Below, in pieces: positions 1 through 11,890 of a DNA stretch of 64,000 nt. Below the pieces are notes generated by a model, which had not been told where the DNA came from, did no database searches, and worked only from the letters and a program-made list of their open reading frames with translations. The position numbers were made by a program, and so were the translations under genes. Positions within the stretch are counted from its first letter, which is position 1. Each line of letters starts with the position of its first letter. The stretch covers positions 5,022,001-5,086,000 of the forward strand of contig JABRWF010000001.1 in assembly GCA_018343915.1 (NCBI GenBank). Reading direction: 5' to 3'. The stretch comes from Agroathelia rolfsii. Its lineage: Eukaryota > Basidiomycota > Agaricomycetes > Amylocorticiales > Amylocorticiaceae.

Positions 1-3000
1 GGTAATGGGAAGTCCGAATGACGATTGTTATATTCGATGATATTCCGCACGGTCTTGTTAATGAGCGAGAAGAGCGTGTTGAGCGCGCGGGTGACGGTGA
101 AATCCATGATGTGTTCGATAGTCTCTGCGAAGCGAAGAGCAGAGCTGACAAGGTCGTCGTCGGCAAAGTACTGCTCCAGAATGCCCGCAACATCCTTCTG
201 CGTGACAAGGTTAGCAGCGGGAGCTTCGGAAGACAGGACATCAGCACGACGACCGGGTAAATCGGCTATATCCTCATCGTCTGCGTCTAATGGTACGGTG
301 GACAGCGTCTCGAGATAGTGGCGGTATACCATTGAAGGCTCCACGACATCCTCGCTGAACCAAATCATACCGCAACGACTGACGGTGGCGAGCGTGGCAT
401 ATTTGAGATGCTCGACCTCGAACATGATCCGGACGTTTGGAGGGAGGTTGAGACGTTCGCCATTCGGCAGCGTCAAAAGCTTATTGTCATCCAGCACACT
501 GGCAAGAAAACATGAGAAAACATGACAAATAAAGACAACTTGTCAAAACACACCTATTCAAGTTCTCAACCCACTCCGGATCGACATCACCATCGAAAAT
601 AATCCAATGCCTCTTTCCACTCTCACCACGCACATCGTCTACAATCTTCCTCAATACATGCGTAAACAGGCCATCGTTCCATTCGCGCGTTGTCTGGTCG
701 AGTGTGCCGTACAACGCATCCTTGTGCATCGCCTTCGGGTCAATCACGTACGAAATGCCCTCGGTACCATCGAGACGCTCAAGAGCCTGGAGGAGTACAC
801 TCCACGCGTTCGTCTTTCCGCTGCCGGAGGGGCCGACCATCATGAGACCGTGCTGGATCTTCTGGATCTGGTACAGCTGCAGAATCTTGGCGATCCATTT
901 CTCGCCTGCGACGAGGCGACGCTCCGCGCAGACCTTGAGAATCTGTTCTTTCAGTGCATCGAGGTCCACGGGCTGGTAATCAACGCCTGGGAACACGTCC
1001 GCCAGCAAGCTGTATTGTCCGTATCAATCACGAGATTCTCAATAGAGTGGGTAAGAGTAACATACCTCGTCAACAGGGGTACATCATCCGCCACCAACTT
1101 CGGTACGATCGTCTCCGTCACACTCTGAATCACAATAATCTGCTCAGACACCACATCTGACAAACCAACGTCGCCTTCCGCTCCTTCCTCATCCGCTGCC
1201 GTCGCATCGTCACGCGTACTTTGCAGACGTTCACGCTTGAGGATACCAGCGCTGGCAAGCACCGCCTTGAGTGCACGCAGACCAAAGTCGTAGTGCGGCT
1301 GCGGTGAGAGCTGTTCGTCGCAAAGGTTGAAGAACGGCACGATCTTCGACGCGAGCGATTCGGCCGTACGGAAACCTTGCGAGAACAACATGACTTGCGC
1401 GATGAGCTCTCGATCTGGGCGGGTCATGGCCATTCTATGTGTATAATTAGTAGGAGCAACAAAGTCTTGGAAAAAATAGGATACATACGGCCGGAAGAGC
1501 TTCGTCAAGTTGGGTGGAAGCTGGGAACGACCAGCATATGTCGGGTTAGTAGTGATGAAAATACCTAAATCACCTCATTAACCTCCATCCAAGCGAAATA
1601 AAACCACATTACTCACCCATGTTCTTATTAATCTTCAAACTCTTCCCCACTAACTCGATCTCCGTGTTCGGATTCGTCGCCAACGCCGCCAACCCTTGCT
1701 GAATACTCTGCACCTGCTGACTCACAGCGCTCAAGATCCTCTCCTCCAGCCGATTGAACTCATCAAAACAGCCCCACGCGCCAACCATACATAATCCAAC
1801 AAAGATACGTCCCATCGCTTGGAAGTCAAATGTTTCGTCACAACAGAAGACGAGCACGAACCGGCCAAGCTGCACGCCGAGCGCCTTGACGGACTCGGTC
1901 TTGCCTGTGCCTGCGGGGCCAAACGGTGCGCCACCAAGCTGGTTGTCCAGCGCCTGGGTGAGCGTGAGGTAGACACGGTCCGTGAGCGGCGTCTGCACGA
2001 GCCGGTCGGGCACGCCAAGATACTCCCAGCCGTACGGGAAAGTAGCGTCGGCAGTGCGGATGGCGAGGCGCGCCAGTGGGTCGGCGACGCCGCGGTCGAG
2101 GTAGAAGCGCATCTGGTATAGCCACGTAAAGGCAGAGGCGGAGGTCACATCGGTGCTGATCAGCGACCGCGTCACGTCGCGCTGGTGCACGAGTTCGGTG
2201 ATGAGGTGTTCGCATTTCCGTCGCGTCACGGGCGCCAGCTCACGCAGGACGATGTCGGCGAGGAGGTCGAGGGCCTCCAGTACGGTTTCAAGCGGCTTCT
2301 CGGGTGTTTCGCTCGCCTCGAGCGAGGTCTCGATGGACGCGGTCCAGGCGACTTGGATGGCGAGCGTGACCAGCTGCGCGGGGTACTTTTCCATCCAGGC
2401 CATGAACTGCTCCAACGGCAGCTTCTCGCCCGTGCCGTAGAAGCCTTGCAGCTCCGTCACGGCAGTCGTAAGGAGCTCCGCTAAGGATATGCGCATCATT
2501 GCCTCGATTCGCGCCAGCCAGTCGTTGATCTTGGGATAGTCTTTGAGTAGGATCGGCTGGTGGAAAGGAACTTCCTCGCCCTCGCGAGAGAGCATGCCTT
2601 GGATTTCTGACAGGTCGTCGTTTAGCTTGACGGTCGCGATGCCGGCAAACATCTTTTTCAAGTGCTTCATGATTCGCAGAATATCTTTGCTGTTGCCGAT
2701 GATCTCGAGCAAGTCTTCGTCACCAACGAAATAGAATCGGGGGAACGAGGCACGCTCACGCTCGAGGTATTCACCAAGAGCTTTCTGGATCTTGTTCAAC
2801 AAGTCCGCGAGACGCTCGAGACTCTTTTGGACACCCTGGATGTTCAGAACGTCAAGGACGAAGGGGGATTTGTAGACTTTCTTCATGACGCTGAGGAACT
2901 CTGTGTTGATGTTGTTGAATCGTGCGGATTCGACGGGAAGGAGATGCTTGATATCGGCGCTACCAGTGAAGATGCCCTCGAGGTAGACCCACTGGCGTTG

Positions 3001-4525
3001 AACGTCAATCCACACATCTGACAATTAGTGAGTGGGGCATGTTTGGCTATCAGTGTAAAGAACTTACCAAAAAGAACGTGAATCTTGTTTAGTTTCTCTT
3101 CCCAGGTGCCCGCTTCTTCTTCAAACACTGCACGACATGTGAGTATAAGATGTCGCGTGAAATGATTTTACCCACCCTTGTAGTAGGGAGACAGCTTCAT
3201 TGCCGTCAGAGAGTTCAGATTCTCGCTGCATTTGTTAAAGAGATCATCCCAGCCTCTGCGGAGCATATCAGGAGAAACTAACATCAGAAAACGAGGAGAC
3301 GTACCTGATCAGTCTGCATTTATTCTGATAGTTGACAAGATCTAGGGTATAGTTTGTCCAAATTTCCTTGACTTGTTTGATGTATTCTTCTAATGCCATC
3401 TACGAATTCGTGAGATAACGCGGCCATTATTATGAATTCGAGCGTACTCACCTCTCCTTGTGCTTGTATGATGACTTCCTTGATGAGAGACTCATTCCTC
3501 TTCAGGTCCAGATCATAGACATGGCCAAGTGTCATACTAATCGCCGTGAGTATCCGAGAACTCATCCCAACAAGATCTACTCACAGTGTCAAACTAATCG
3601 AAGCCGGTAGCCTCAAGGCCTTGAAGAGTTGTTTCCAGTGACGCTCCTTGAGCGCCTCGCTCTTGAGCTCGCCCACGATTACGTTCGCCTTCAGTAGCCC
3701 CTGCAATACCTCCTGCACATATTCAAAGGCGGCATACTGCCTCATTCGCGTCGGCATCTCTTTGGTCGATTTCAACAATGCATCCAACGCTGCCCTCAGC
3801 TTCCTCGGCTGCACCGTTGCCCACGCCGTCTCTCTTAGTTCACCAATCTGGCTCCAAATGCCGGATAACGCGGTCCACACTGCCTTGAGATCGCGCAACT
3901 CCTCTGTGACGGGGGCGAGACGCGTATGGCGTACGAGCTCGAGGTCGAGGGCCTCCTTGGCGCGGCATACGAGCTCGTATTCGTCCTGAATGCGTGTAAG
4001 CTTGCCCTCGAAGACGTTGAGCGCGTTGAGGGCCGTGTCGGCGCGCATGTTGCCTGCGACGGGCCGCGTGGACTCCCATTCGGCGAGGAGGTCGTTGATC
4101 TTGTTCTCTACGATCTTGTCTTCTGCAACAATCTTTAATTGCAGTCCAGCTATGTTGAAAACGTTATTTTTATTAGTTTGGAATTATATTAGAGTATCAT
4201 CGTAGAGAGCGCACCGAGCTGCTCCTGGATGCTATCGTTCTTGCGCTTTAGAATTTCATTGTACGCGCTCCATTCACCGCGTAGTTGATCGCTATATAGC
4301 CAGTCCTCAGGGAACTGGTATCTGAATCTCTCCAGCGTCTTCTCTCCGCTGGCGCATAAGTCGATGATGGGTCCCCATGTTTTGGTCTTGCGTTTAAGGT
4401 CCTGTACGAATGTGATAAAAGTGACCGCGGCTGCGGTCGACGAGTTGCCTGACGCCAAAACCTGTTTCACATGTTCCTCAGTTATATGAACGTATATTCC
4501 ATGTCTGCCCAAGACATACCTCCAT
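1..4525 (-). CDS. dhc2: Cytoplasmic dynein heavy chain, motor half (Dhc2-like), 3' end beyond the left edge
   Basis: ATP-driven minus-end microtubule motor that moves nuclei and vesicles. The gene reads leftward and runs off the window. In order the protein shows the linker region (for example [14 protein letters not shown] near 4300 and [11 protein letters not shown] near 3950), AAA1 with Walker [10 protein letters not shown] near 1900 and Walker [15 protein letters not shown] near 1760, and AAA2 with Walker A GPSGSGKT near 820. About ten short introns interrupt it. The usual N-terminal dimerisation tail of more than 1,000 residues is absent, because the divergent SmE gene begins only 200 bp upstream. 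The most likely start is ATG at 4525-4523: a two-codon first exon (ATGGAG), an intron 4519-4462, then VLASGNSS. This matches the split heavy chain reported for Schizophyllum commune, where Dhc1 supplies the tail and Dhc2 the motor. Identity as dynein is certain; the exact start is inferred. Confidence 0.93.
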
Positions 4526-4725
4526 GGTCGACGACGGCGACGACGAACAGAGAGGCGTGCTTGGGTATCTTGCCAACTGAGCGGCACTTGCGCGTGTCGA
4601 TTGCCTACGGGGTCAGCTTCCGGCATCCGATGCCTTTTTTGGATTTGCTTCCGGTGGTCTGCCCTTTTGGTGTCTGCCAGTGTCCTGCAAGTCTGCAAGT
4701 CTCTACAGTTACTCTCGACGCCAGA
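4526..4725. promoter_or_regulatory. Short divergent intergenic region between dynein and SmE
   Basis: Only about 200 bp separate the inferred dynein start from the SmE start, so both promoters must lie here or overlap the first exons. No clear TATA box was seen. The short spacing argues against a missing 5' dynein tail exon nearby. Confidence 0.5.
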
Positions 4726-5210
4726 ATGTCCGGTCGCCAACAGCGTGTGCTTGTGCAGCCTATTGTATGCACCCGTTGATTTTGATCCTGGATTTATACT
4801 CATGAAAAAATCTTCCAGAATGTGATCTTCAAAAACTTGCAAACAGTGAAGATCCATTTGCCATAAATGTCCAACATGCATGCTCACGGTTGATATTATC
4901 CAGAGACAAAAGATTGTCGTGTGGCTCTATGATAATGTCGAGATGCGTATCGAAGGCAGGATCATCGTACGTTGGCTTGAATTAAACTATTCATTTACAT
5001 CCTGACTGTCCTTTTCGCGCCAGGGCTTCGACGAGTTCATGAACCTCGTCATCGATGAGGCTGTCGAGGTATACGTTAAGGAGGCCAAACCCAAGCGGGA
5101 GCTCGGTGCGTGCCGTGATTGTTCCGACAGATAATCTAGTCTAACTTGTATGCATAGGGCGCATACTCCTCAAAGGCGACAATATTACACTCATCCAACA
5201 GATTGTATAA
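4726..5210 (+). CDS. SME1: Small nuclear ribonucleoprotein E (SmE)
   Basis: Core spliceosomal Sm protein, a member of the heptameric ring on U1, U2, U4 and U5 snRNAs in the nucleus. Five exons fit: 4726-4764, 4819-4845, 4904-4966, 5024-5105 and 5158-5210. They sum to 264 nt, an 87-residue protein close to the usual length of about 90. Recognisable pieces are VWLYDNVEMRIEG (Sm1), GFDEFMNLVIDEAVEVY, and LGRILLKGDNITLIQQI (Sm2 with the KGDN turn). The second exon is only 27 nt. Transcribed divergently from the dynein gene. Confidence 0.93.
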
Positions 5211-5484
5211 CAAATGCCTTACTGACAAAACAGGAGACGCTTTCTCCCTATCGTCTCACGCAATGAAGGGAATACATTCACGGACGCGCTGTATTTCGCA
5301 TACTAACGCCCGTCCAACGAACTACCGCTTGCCGAATGTCTAAACGAGCTTCTTGTGACCATTGTATTAGGCAATCCCGTGCAAAAAAAAAGTATATTTG
5401 AATTTTCTTGCCCATGAGCGGCCATACAAAAGCTCCCAGCTCAGCCCCATCCTCGTCAAAATATTAAAAGTACCCAACCCACGT
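5211..5484. other. Intergenic, convergent SmE and MGR2 ends
   Basis: 274 bp of shared 3' flanking sequence between two convergent genes, with an A-rich stretch near 5388. Nothing else seen. Confidence 0.6.
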
Positions 5485-6151
5485 CTACGCAGCCACAGCT
5501 CTGCGCTGCTTCTCAGCCTCCCACCTGGAGCGCATCAGCATCGCGCCATCCTGTCGTGACCTGACCAGTGGCGAAGCAGCCAGCATCTGCATGTGTGCAG
5601 CCTCCAAATGAGGTGGGATTAAGGCGTCCTGGCGAATGACCTGGTTGCCATATGTAAGAGAGATCATTCAGATTGAATTCAGAGTAGTAAAACATAACCA
5701 CGTACGGAACCGACGGAAAGGAAGAACGAGAACGTCGCAGCACTGCTAAGCATGTATTGCGACAGCGTGGAGAGAGCGCCCTTGGGCCCAGCACCACCAC
5801 TATGTTGTAACATAAAACTTAGCACAATAGTTTTCTTGGTGCATAGCTCTTGACGTACCGAAGGATCGTGAAGCCACCAAAAATAAAGCCAATAGTCAGA
5901 CCCACACCGGCACCCATCATTGCACCCATCCTATTGTTTTCAAACACGATGATAACCTAGCGTTACAAACCCATGAAGAATCACAACATTCACGCCCATA
6001 AGACGCACTTCACTATTTAAACCATGCGAGCGTCAGCACGTCTTTAATTCATATATTGTTTCCCGAGTCCAAGAGAGCTGTCGCGCGCACTTTTCTGGAA
6101 GACGGACGGCTCGCCGGAGCCGCCCATGTGTCTCTGAGGAACAGCAGCCAT
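5485..6151 (-). CDS. MGR2: Mgr2/Romo1-family subunit of the mitochondrial TIM23 translocase
   Basis: Small inner-membrane protein that in yeast couples the TIM21 module to TIM23 and controls lateral release of preproteins. Proposed exons in transcript order are 6151-6091, 6012-6009 (4 nt), 5930-5859, 5799-5706 and 5640-5485. The sum is 387 nt, giving 128 residues. The core reads KMKMGAMMGAGVGLTIGFIF, then GGFTILRGGAGPKGALSTLS, then QYMLSSAATFSFF, which is the two-helix Gly-rich family signature. Without the 4-nt exon the sum is 383 nt and the frame breaks. The C-terminal tail of about 45 residues is longer than in yeast. Family identity is secure; the micro-exon is inferred from frame and from the conserved K-M-K-M-G junction. 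Confidence 0.88.
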
Positions 6152-6322
6152 AGTGTTTTTTGAATAAGAAACTAGAGTAGAGAAGTAGAGTAGAATGAAG
6201 CTATGAGAGTAGGATGTTTACACCGGCACTTGGTGGTTGGAAGCAAGGAAGGCAATGTAACAAACAACAACCGGAAATGGTGATTTTGAGTCTCGTTACA
6301 TCACTACTGCTTGTATATCATC

Positions 6323-7565
6323 ATGTCCGACTCTGCTCTTCCGCCTTCCCTCGGCTTCCCACCAGCTCAGCAAGCCCAAATTAGTCCGTTTTGCAACGAA
6401 AACTTGTTTCTGATACAAGACTAATTTATACTTGCGTACAGTCCGCGCTACACAACGTGACACATACCATGTCGCCCTCCTGAAAGAGCAGACCGAATCC
6501 GTCCTACGTTCATGGCAAGGAACACGCTGGCTTGCACGCTGGGCACCCGAAGTAGATTTTATCGTGAAGTTACTATACTACTCGATTCTCACTGGCCGAG
6601 GCATGTCTCTGCACACCTCTGTTCATGTGTAAAGATAATGAGGATTGCCATAAACAGGCGTTCAGACCCTCGGCGAGGAATATACAGACATCTGGCAACA
6701 TCCTTCACGCTCACGTTCATTACGCATACGCACGGCCTTGGTCCTTCTTCCCACCCTGCCCGCATATGCTCTGGCAAGATGGGGCACTCGACTAAGCTCA
6801 CACTCCAAACTCGCAGAAGTATTGCGCTTGCTTCCTAATGCACTCGAGATAGCTACAGAAGTCAACCTTGCAATATTTTACCTTCGTGGAACATATTATG
6901 ACCTTACTAAGCGAGTTTTGGGCGTAAGGCAGGTATGCAGAGCATGTAATCACCGCTTTGAAGATCACCATACCAATTCATCCGACTGCATAGATCGCAA
7001 CGGTCCAACCAGACCCACACGTCCGACCACCCTCCTACGCCTTGCTAGGCATCCTCATATTCATTCGCCTCGCATATCGTTTACACACCTACCTCGGCTC
7101 CCGTTCCACCTCTTCCCTAGATATCTCCTCCTCCTCTCAAAAGAGCTCTCGACTGACCTCGGACACCGAAACATACATCGACGACCGCCCGATCTCACAC
7201 CTCCTCTCTTCCACCGCCGCGGCCGAAGCAGAGGGCGAGACGACCCCGGCGGAGGAAGACCCGGGGACGATGCTGGACGTGCGTGTAATTCCAGACGAGC
7301 TACGGCAGGGACGCAAATGCACACTTTGTTTGGAAGAGAGGACGAATAGCTGTGCAACAGAGTGTGGGCATTTATTTTGCTGGGGGTGCATTGTTGGGTG
7401 GGGGAGGGAGAAGGTGAGTCTTCCTGGAAATTTGATTTTGGAAATGGAGGTTGTGGTGTTTGATGGGATGCTGATGATCATGGTGTGCGTATTTTGTAGG
7501 CGGAATGTCCGTTGTGCCGACAGGCGTTGATTTTGGAGAGGCTCTTGCCCGTCTATAATCTCTAG
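6323..7565 (+). CDS. PEX10: Peroxisome biogenesis factor 10, RING E3 ligase
   Basis: Peroxisomal membrane RING ubiquitin ligase of the PEX2-PEX10-PEX12 complex, which ubiquitinates the PEX5 receptor for recycling. Exons 6323-6383, 6442-6600, 6658-6932, 6994-7413 and 7500-7565 sum to 981 nt, or 326 residues, the normal size. Seen: [16 protein letters not shown] at the N-terminus, [24 protein letters not shown], and a C-terminal RING starting [20 protein letters not shown] and ending ECPLCRQ. The intron at 6601-6657 starts with GC rather than GT. The last intron splits the RING. Divergent from MGR2, with about 170 bp between the starts. Confidence 0.93.
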
Positions 7566-8526
7566 TGATGGTCTATGAGATCCAGTCGTTCTATTTTACG
7601 ACTCTGTGTATGTATATTGATATTTATGATATTCAGCAACGGTAGACAAACGCTGGTGGTCGTCCTTACAGTCTCCGCTGAGCTGATTTGTAGCGGATCT
7701 TTCAAGCCTTGGATCGAATTCAACCACAATTGGGGCTTCCGGTAAATGAAGCTGGAAAGCAATTGTGGATGGAAGTAGTAGGTCGGGAAGCGAGCCACAG
7801 CACTGATGACGGAGGCATCGTTGGGGTGGTTTAGAGGCACCAGTTGGTGTGGGTACTGGAACGATATCATTTCGTCACACTCGGTCGCCGGGTTGAACCG
7901 ACTTGGAGTCAAGTTGAACAGGGGTATACGGATGGTCATTGTTACGGATTCACGGACTTTTTGGGCTGTGAGTGGCGCTAACTGGTGCATCATAATGGAT
8001 GCGGTTAGGCTACTATTGAGTTACATTAGTAAGTCGTCACAAGCGTTTACTCATGATCATGTGTTGATTCAAATATCAATATCCAGTATCTGTCCTCAAC
8101 CCGTACCGTGATGTGCTGTCATGACCAAATTTGAGTGAGTCGATTTAAGATTATCAGGCCGGCTAAGAGTTCCCTGTCTGTCATCCTGTCAAAGGAGAAT
8201 GAGATGTAGATTATTTCCTTCAGAATCCTCGGTTATATTAGAAATGGCTTGCACTCACTCCTGAAATCTGCATAACGAGCATCATATTCGGCTTCTTAAA
8301 TTGTTCACACAGGAGACATACGTGTAAGCACCCCTTTATCTTCTGTCGCTAATGAACGCACGGCCCTTAGGCCTGTCGATCAACTCTCGCATGGCCATGC
8401 ATAGGTTGACTGGATTAAATTGTCGCCTATGATGTTTTTCGTCTACTCCTCTCAACAAGTGCTGTATTGTTGATTAATCTGGTTATCTATCCCCATGCAA
8501 CTGTTGTGCGCCAATTCATTCACAGT
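7566..8526. other. Intergenic, no recognised gene
   Basis: Between PEX10 and the duplicated block. A 143-codon open frame on the minus strand (7993-7562) has no recognised motif and could be chance or a terminal exon. Nothing else seen. Confidence 0.4.
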
Positions 8527-11526
8527 ATATATCTAATACACGGCTTAATACCGATCACTTGGTTCTCCTTGATCATCTGCCGCATCTGTCGCGATATCAG
8601 CACCGGCTATAGTGTACTAGCGGAGACAGGCACCCAAGTTGAAGAATCTACTATTGCATATGACTCCAGGGTTATACACAATCACCAACGGCTTTCCTAG
8701 CGACCTATGTCACTATCCAACTTCAAGACGATAACGCTGGATCGGAAGCTGCATGACAGAGATATGAGATCGCAGTCGGAGGGTATGCTTGCATCCTTGA
8801 AGCATAACAGGGGGTCAATCTTATTCAGGCAGAAGATTCATATTGAAGGAGATCTATCAGAACTTGTTGTGAACGAATTAAATGTGATGGTAGAGATGTA
8901 TTCTCTGTTCCGTAATGGTATCTTTGTGTTCTAATCATCACGGGTTCAAAGCGTCAAAAGGCTATGACTATTCCAGCATGCTTGTTCTTTCATATGCGTT
9001 GTCAACTTGAATTTATAGTGTAAAGCCTATACATTTCCAGATTGAAGGGGATACATTTTGATCATCTCCCGCATCGGCGGCAGTCTTCGTATTAGCTACA
9101 GCAAATTAGCCAAATCGAATGTAACTGGGTCATGCCTGTAATGATACTAGTAGTAGGAACGCAAGCGAGCAAGTCAATGTATGAGGTTTATTCAATAAAT
9201 ATCATGAAATTTCTCACTAAATGTGATCAGCTGAGTGCTTTCCGAAGAAACAGAGATGCCTCAGACTGTGGGGCAATACAGCCATTTGGAAGAGTCGGAA
9301 CAACATGATCCCTTAAAAAGAAGAGGATACTGTGCAATGATGCTAGATCTATCATCATTTGATTGATATTACTAGTAGTTGCATCATTCTTAGGCCAAAA
9401 TTATAAAGGTACTGAAAGCAACTAGGAAAATAGCATTTGAGTCCGAGCTCACGTTGCCATCAACTTAAACCCCGCCTGAATTTATCTTGGGCTTACGGCG
9501 TTCTCAACCTCAAGCTATTTGCGCCTATAATTTCACTATCGATGCCCGAGTCAGCCTTTAAACTTCCCATCCTTGACTCAGAGTATGCCACTGTCATAGT
9601 TGAAATGCTTCTTTATGGTCATAACTTCAAACACCTTTCTTTGAATATAACCATAGGGGCTGATGATCATATATTATATAGGAAGCTATACAACACTTTT
9701 TTATAAGTGTATTCAGATCCTTAATTCACGACGATTACAAGCGGATGCCCATTTCAATAATAAAATGTTTGCATGTCTGTGCCTCACGTTGATTGTCCTG
9801 TATCTGATTGCTTCTATGGTAATATTTTATTCTTCTGCACTACTACTTGAATAGTTAAAGAGGAAAACATTTTTTTAGAATCTAGCAACCACTATTTTCT
9901 GCAATTATCAAGAGATAATACTCGTACCTATCAAATATGCTCAACTTCTTGAACTTGAACTTGAAAATCCCTCCGCGATGATCTCTCTGATGCCTATTGA
10001 GAAATATACATGTTTTTCACCATATAATTGGGTCACTAGTCTTAAAGAAGCCCTTCTTGTGATAGCAATACTGATTTCCGACTTGTTTTTGGTATTTATG
10101 TTTCTAATCCATTATCTAATAATGCCTAAGAGACATGGTTACAACATTTTCCACAATAGGTATTTCGTTCCTATGTGGTTTGGAACAGGCGCTTGGGAGT
10201 GGCCATATTACCGACCATAGCTTTCCTGGCAGATACTTGTATGCTGCATTTCCTTTGCTAGTGAGTGGCCCTGATACTGACAAAAAAAATCTAGCCATGG
10301 GTGTTCTCCACATATTTGACAGTGAAGGAACAGATAAACTATATCACTGGAATGTTGAATCCGTAACTGACATCACTAGTAACAGTCAGTATCAGAATTT
10401 ATCAAAAATTACTAACAGAACCTTCAATATATCTCACGTTGGGTTAATCTCTGTTACTCTTGTTCTTAATATTCACTGCACATGTAAGCCTTCATGTTTC
10501 TAGGATTGATATATATTGAATTATAACTCATGAGTCTTAAAAACTAGTTTTAATTGGATTCCAAATTTGGAGGACACAAAGACAAGTTTTCAAATATAGT
10601 TGTCAAGTCGATTATCTCAAATATACTCTTGTGACTATTATTGAGTCAGGTGAAATATGCAATCTGAGTTGTGATTTGAAGGGAATTGATACTCATCTTC
10701 TCTTTGCATAGGAGTTATTTACTCTTCCTGGATTGCAGTCCTTCTAGGAACCTATGCTGGCTGCACTCACTGGAACAAGTATACCCATAATAGTCTTGGC
10801 ACATATAGGGCCTATTTGTTCTTCCAAGACACGGTAAGATATTACGAAGCTTACAGCCTATTCTAAGTTGAACTTCCCATTGATTTAGTTTCTAGACCGT
10901 ACAGATAATTGTAAGATTATACCCTTTTTAGCACAGCTAACTATAAAGTCATGAAAATTTGTGGCTCGACATCAGGCTATCACGGTACTCAGAGCCTAGT
11001 TCTAGTAGCTTGAATAAAAGCTAACAGTTGCTTTCACATATAAACACAGTTCTCTATCATCATTATTCGGATTGGACAAGGTGTCAGCACAGGGGATGGC
11101 AAACCCCAAAATCGGAGTCACAGTCAATCCCTGTCCCATATACGCTTTCGCTCTGGAACTCAATCCAGCAGTCTAGAAATGGCTTCTATGGGTGAGCAGG
11201 AATCTCAAGTTCAAGATTTGTTTGATTGTAGAAACCAAGGTGATGATAACATCGGGCTAGAAGGTAATATACACGCGAATCAAGAGACTAGTGCTGTATT
11301 GGTGCAAGACTTAGAAGATGGTGTGAAGTTGCATTTAGAGGAATCAGTGTATTGATGGTCTTCAAGGAACGGATTAGTACCAGTAACCTGGTCTGGTAGA
11401 AAGCTTGAGCACAATTATATTCTCATAGACTTTGTTTTTTTTTTTTTTTGCTTAAGATTACTTTTCACAAATGTACTACTATGTATGGTTTCTGACGCAG
11501 ACGGGAAGGTTCAGCCACTGCTAAGC
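8527..11526 (+). repeat. Tandem segmental duplication, unit A
   Basis: About 3 kb that realigns by eye with 19612-22713. The shared sequence starts upstream with a common stretch including CACCGGCTATAGTGTACTAG and runs through the membrane-protein gene to a shared 3' end (TCTGACGCAGACRGGAA then TTCAGCCACTG). Once the inserted mobile elements are set aside, the two units lie about 110 bp apart in direct orientation. Confidence 0.8.
9542..11355 (+). CDS. Fungal polytopic membrane protein, tandem copy A
   Basis: Predicted multi-pass membrane protein of a family expanded in Agaricomycetes; function unknown. Starts at MPESAFKLPILDSEY, then an exon beginning after a long intron (about 9609-9679) gives SYTTLFYKCIQIL. 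Later hydrophobic segments include LIVLYLIASM, EALLVIAILISDLFL, YFVPMWFG and SVTLVLNIHCTC, and a C-terminal module reads YSSWIAVLLGTY, AYLFFQDT and IIIIRIGQGVS, then a polar tail. The unit-B paralogue has an extra upstream in-frame ATG; here that codon is ATT, so the start is the next Met. Exon borders around 10092-10130 are uncertain. AT-rich relative to the housekeeping genes. Confidence 0.6.
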
Positions 11527-11533
11527 CACATTG
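11356..11533. other. 3' flank of copy A
   Basis: Short 3' region with a T-run near 11440 and sequence shared with the 3' flank of copy B. Ends at the TA target of the foldback element. Confidence 0.5.
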
Positions 11534-11890
11534 TACTAGTGATCAAAAAAGTTTAGGCACAATACAAAAACCATATGAATTTGCTGATTTCACCTACTTC
11601 CACACCGTTTCTTCTCAAACAAAAATTTATGTAGCACTCTTCAAGTTCCCTCTAGAGCCATATATAGTTATTTTTACTTAAATCTCATTAGTCAGCGACT
11701 ATGAGCAATACATATAGACAGAGTGTATATACATTGGAAAACAAACTTTACAGTTCCACATTTTTTTCAAGTCAAAATATTTCTCCTAAAAAGCACATGT
11801 TGGGGGTATGCTGAGAGAAAAATTACATGGCATAAAAAATATCTAGTGAGGCTGTAGAAATTCCAGAAGTTAGCAGTTTTTGCCACTTTT

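Noticed and set aside
4526..4887. Longer in-frame 5' extension of dynein up to 4887
   Set aside because: It would overlap the first exons of SmE on the other strand and its translation there has no dynein similarity.
7562..7993. 143-codon minus-strand open frame next to PEX10
   Set aside because: Starts and ends without recognisable motifs or splice context; kept only as a remark in the intergenic entry.
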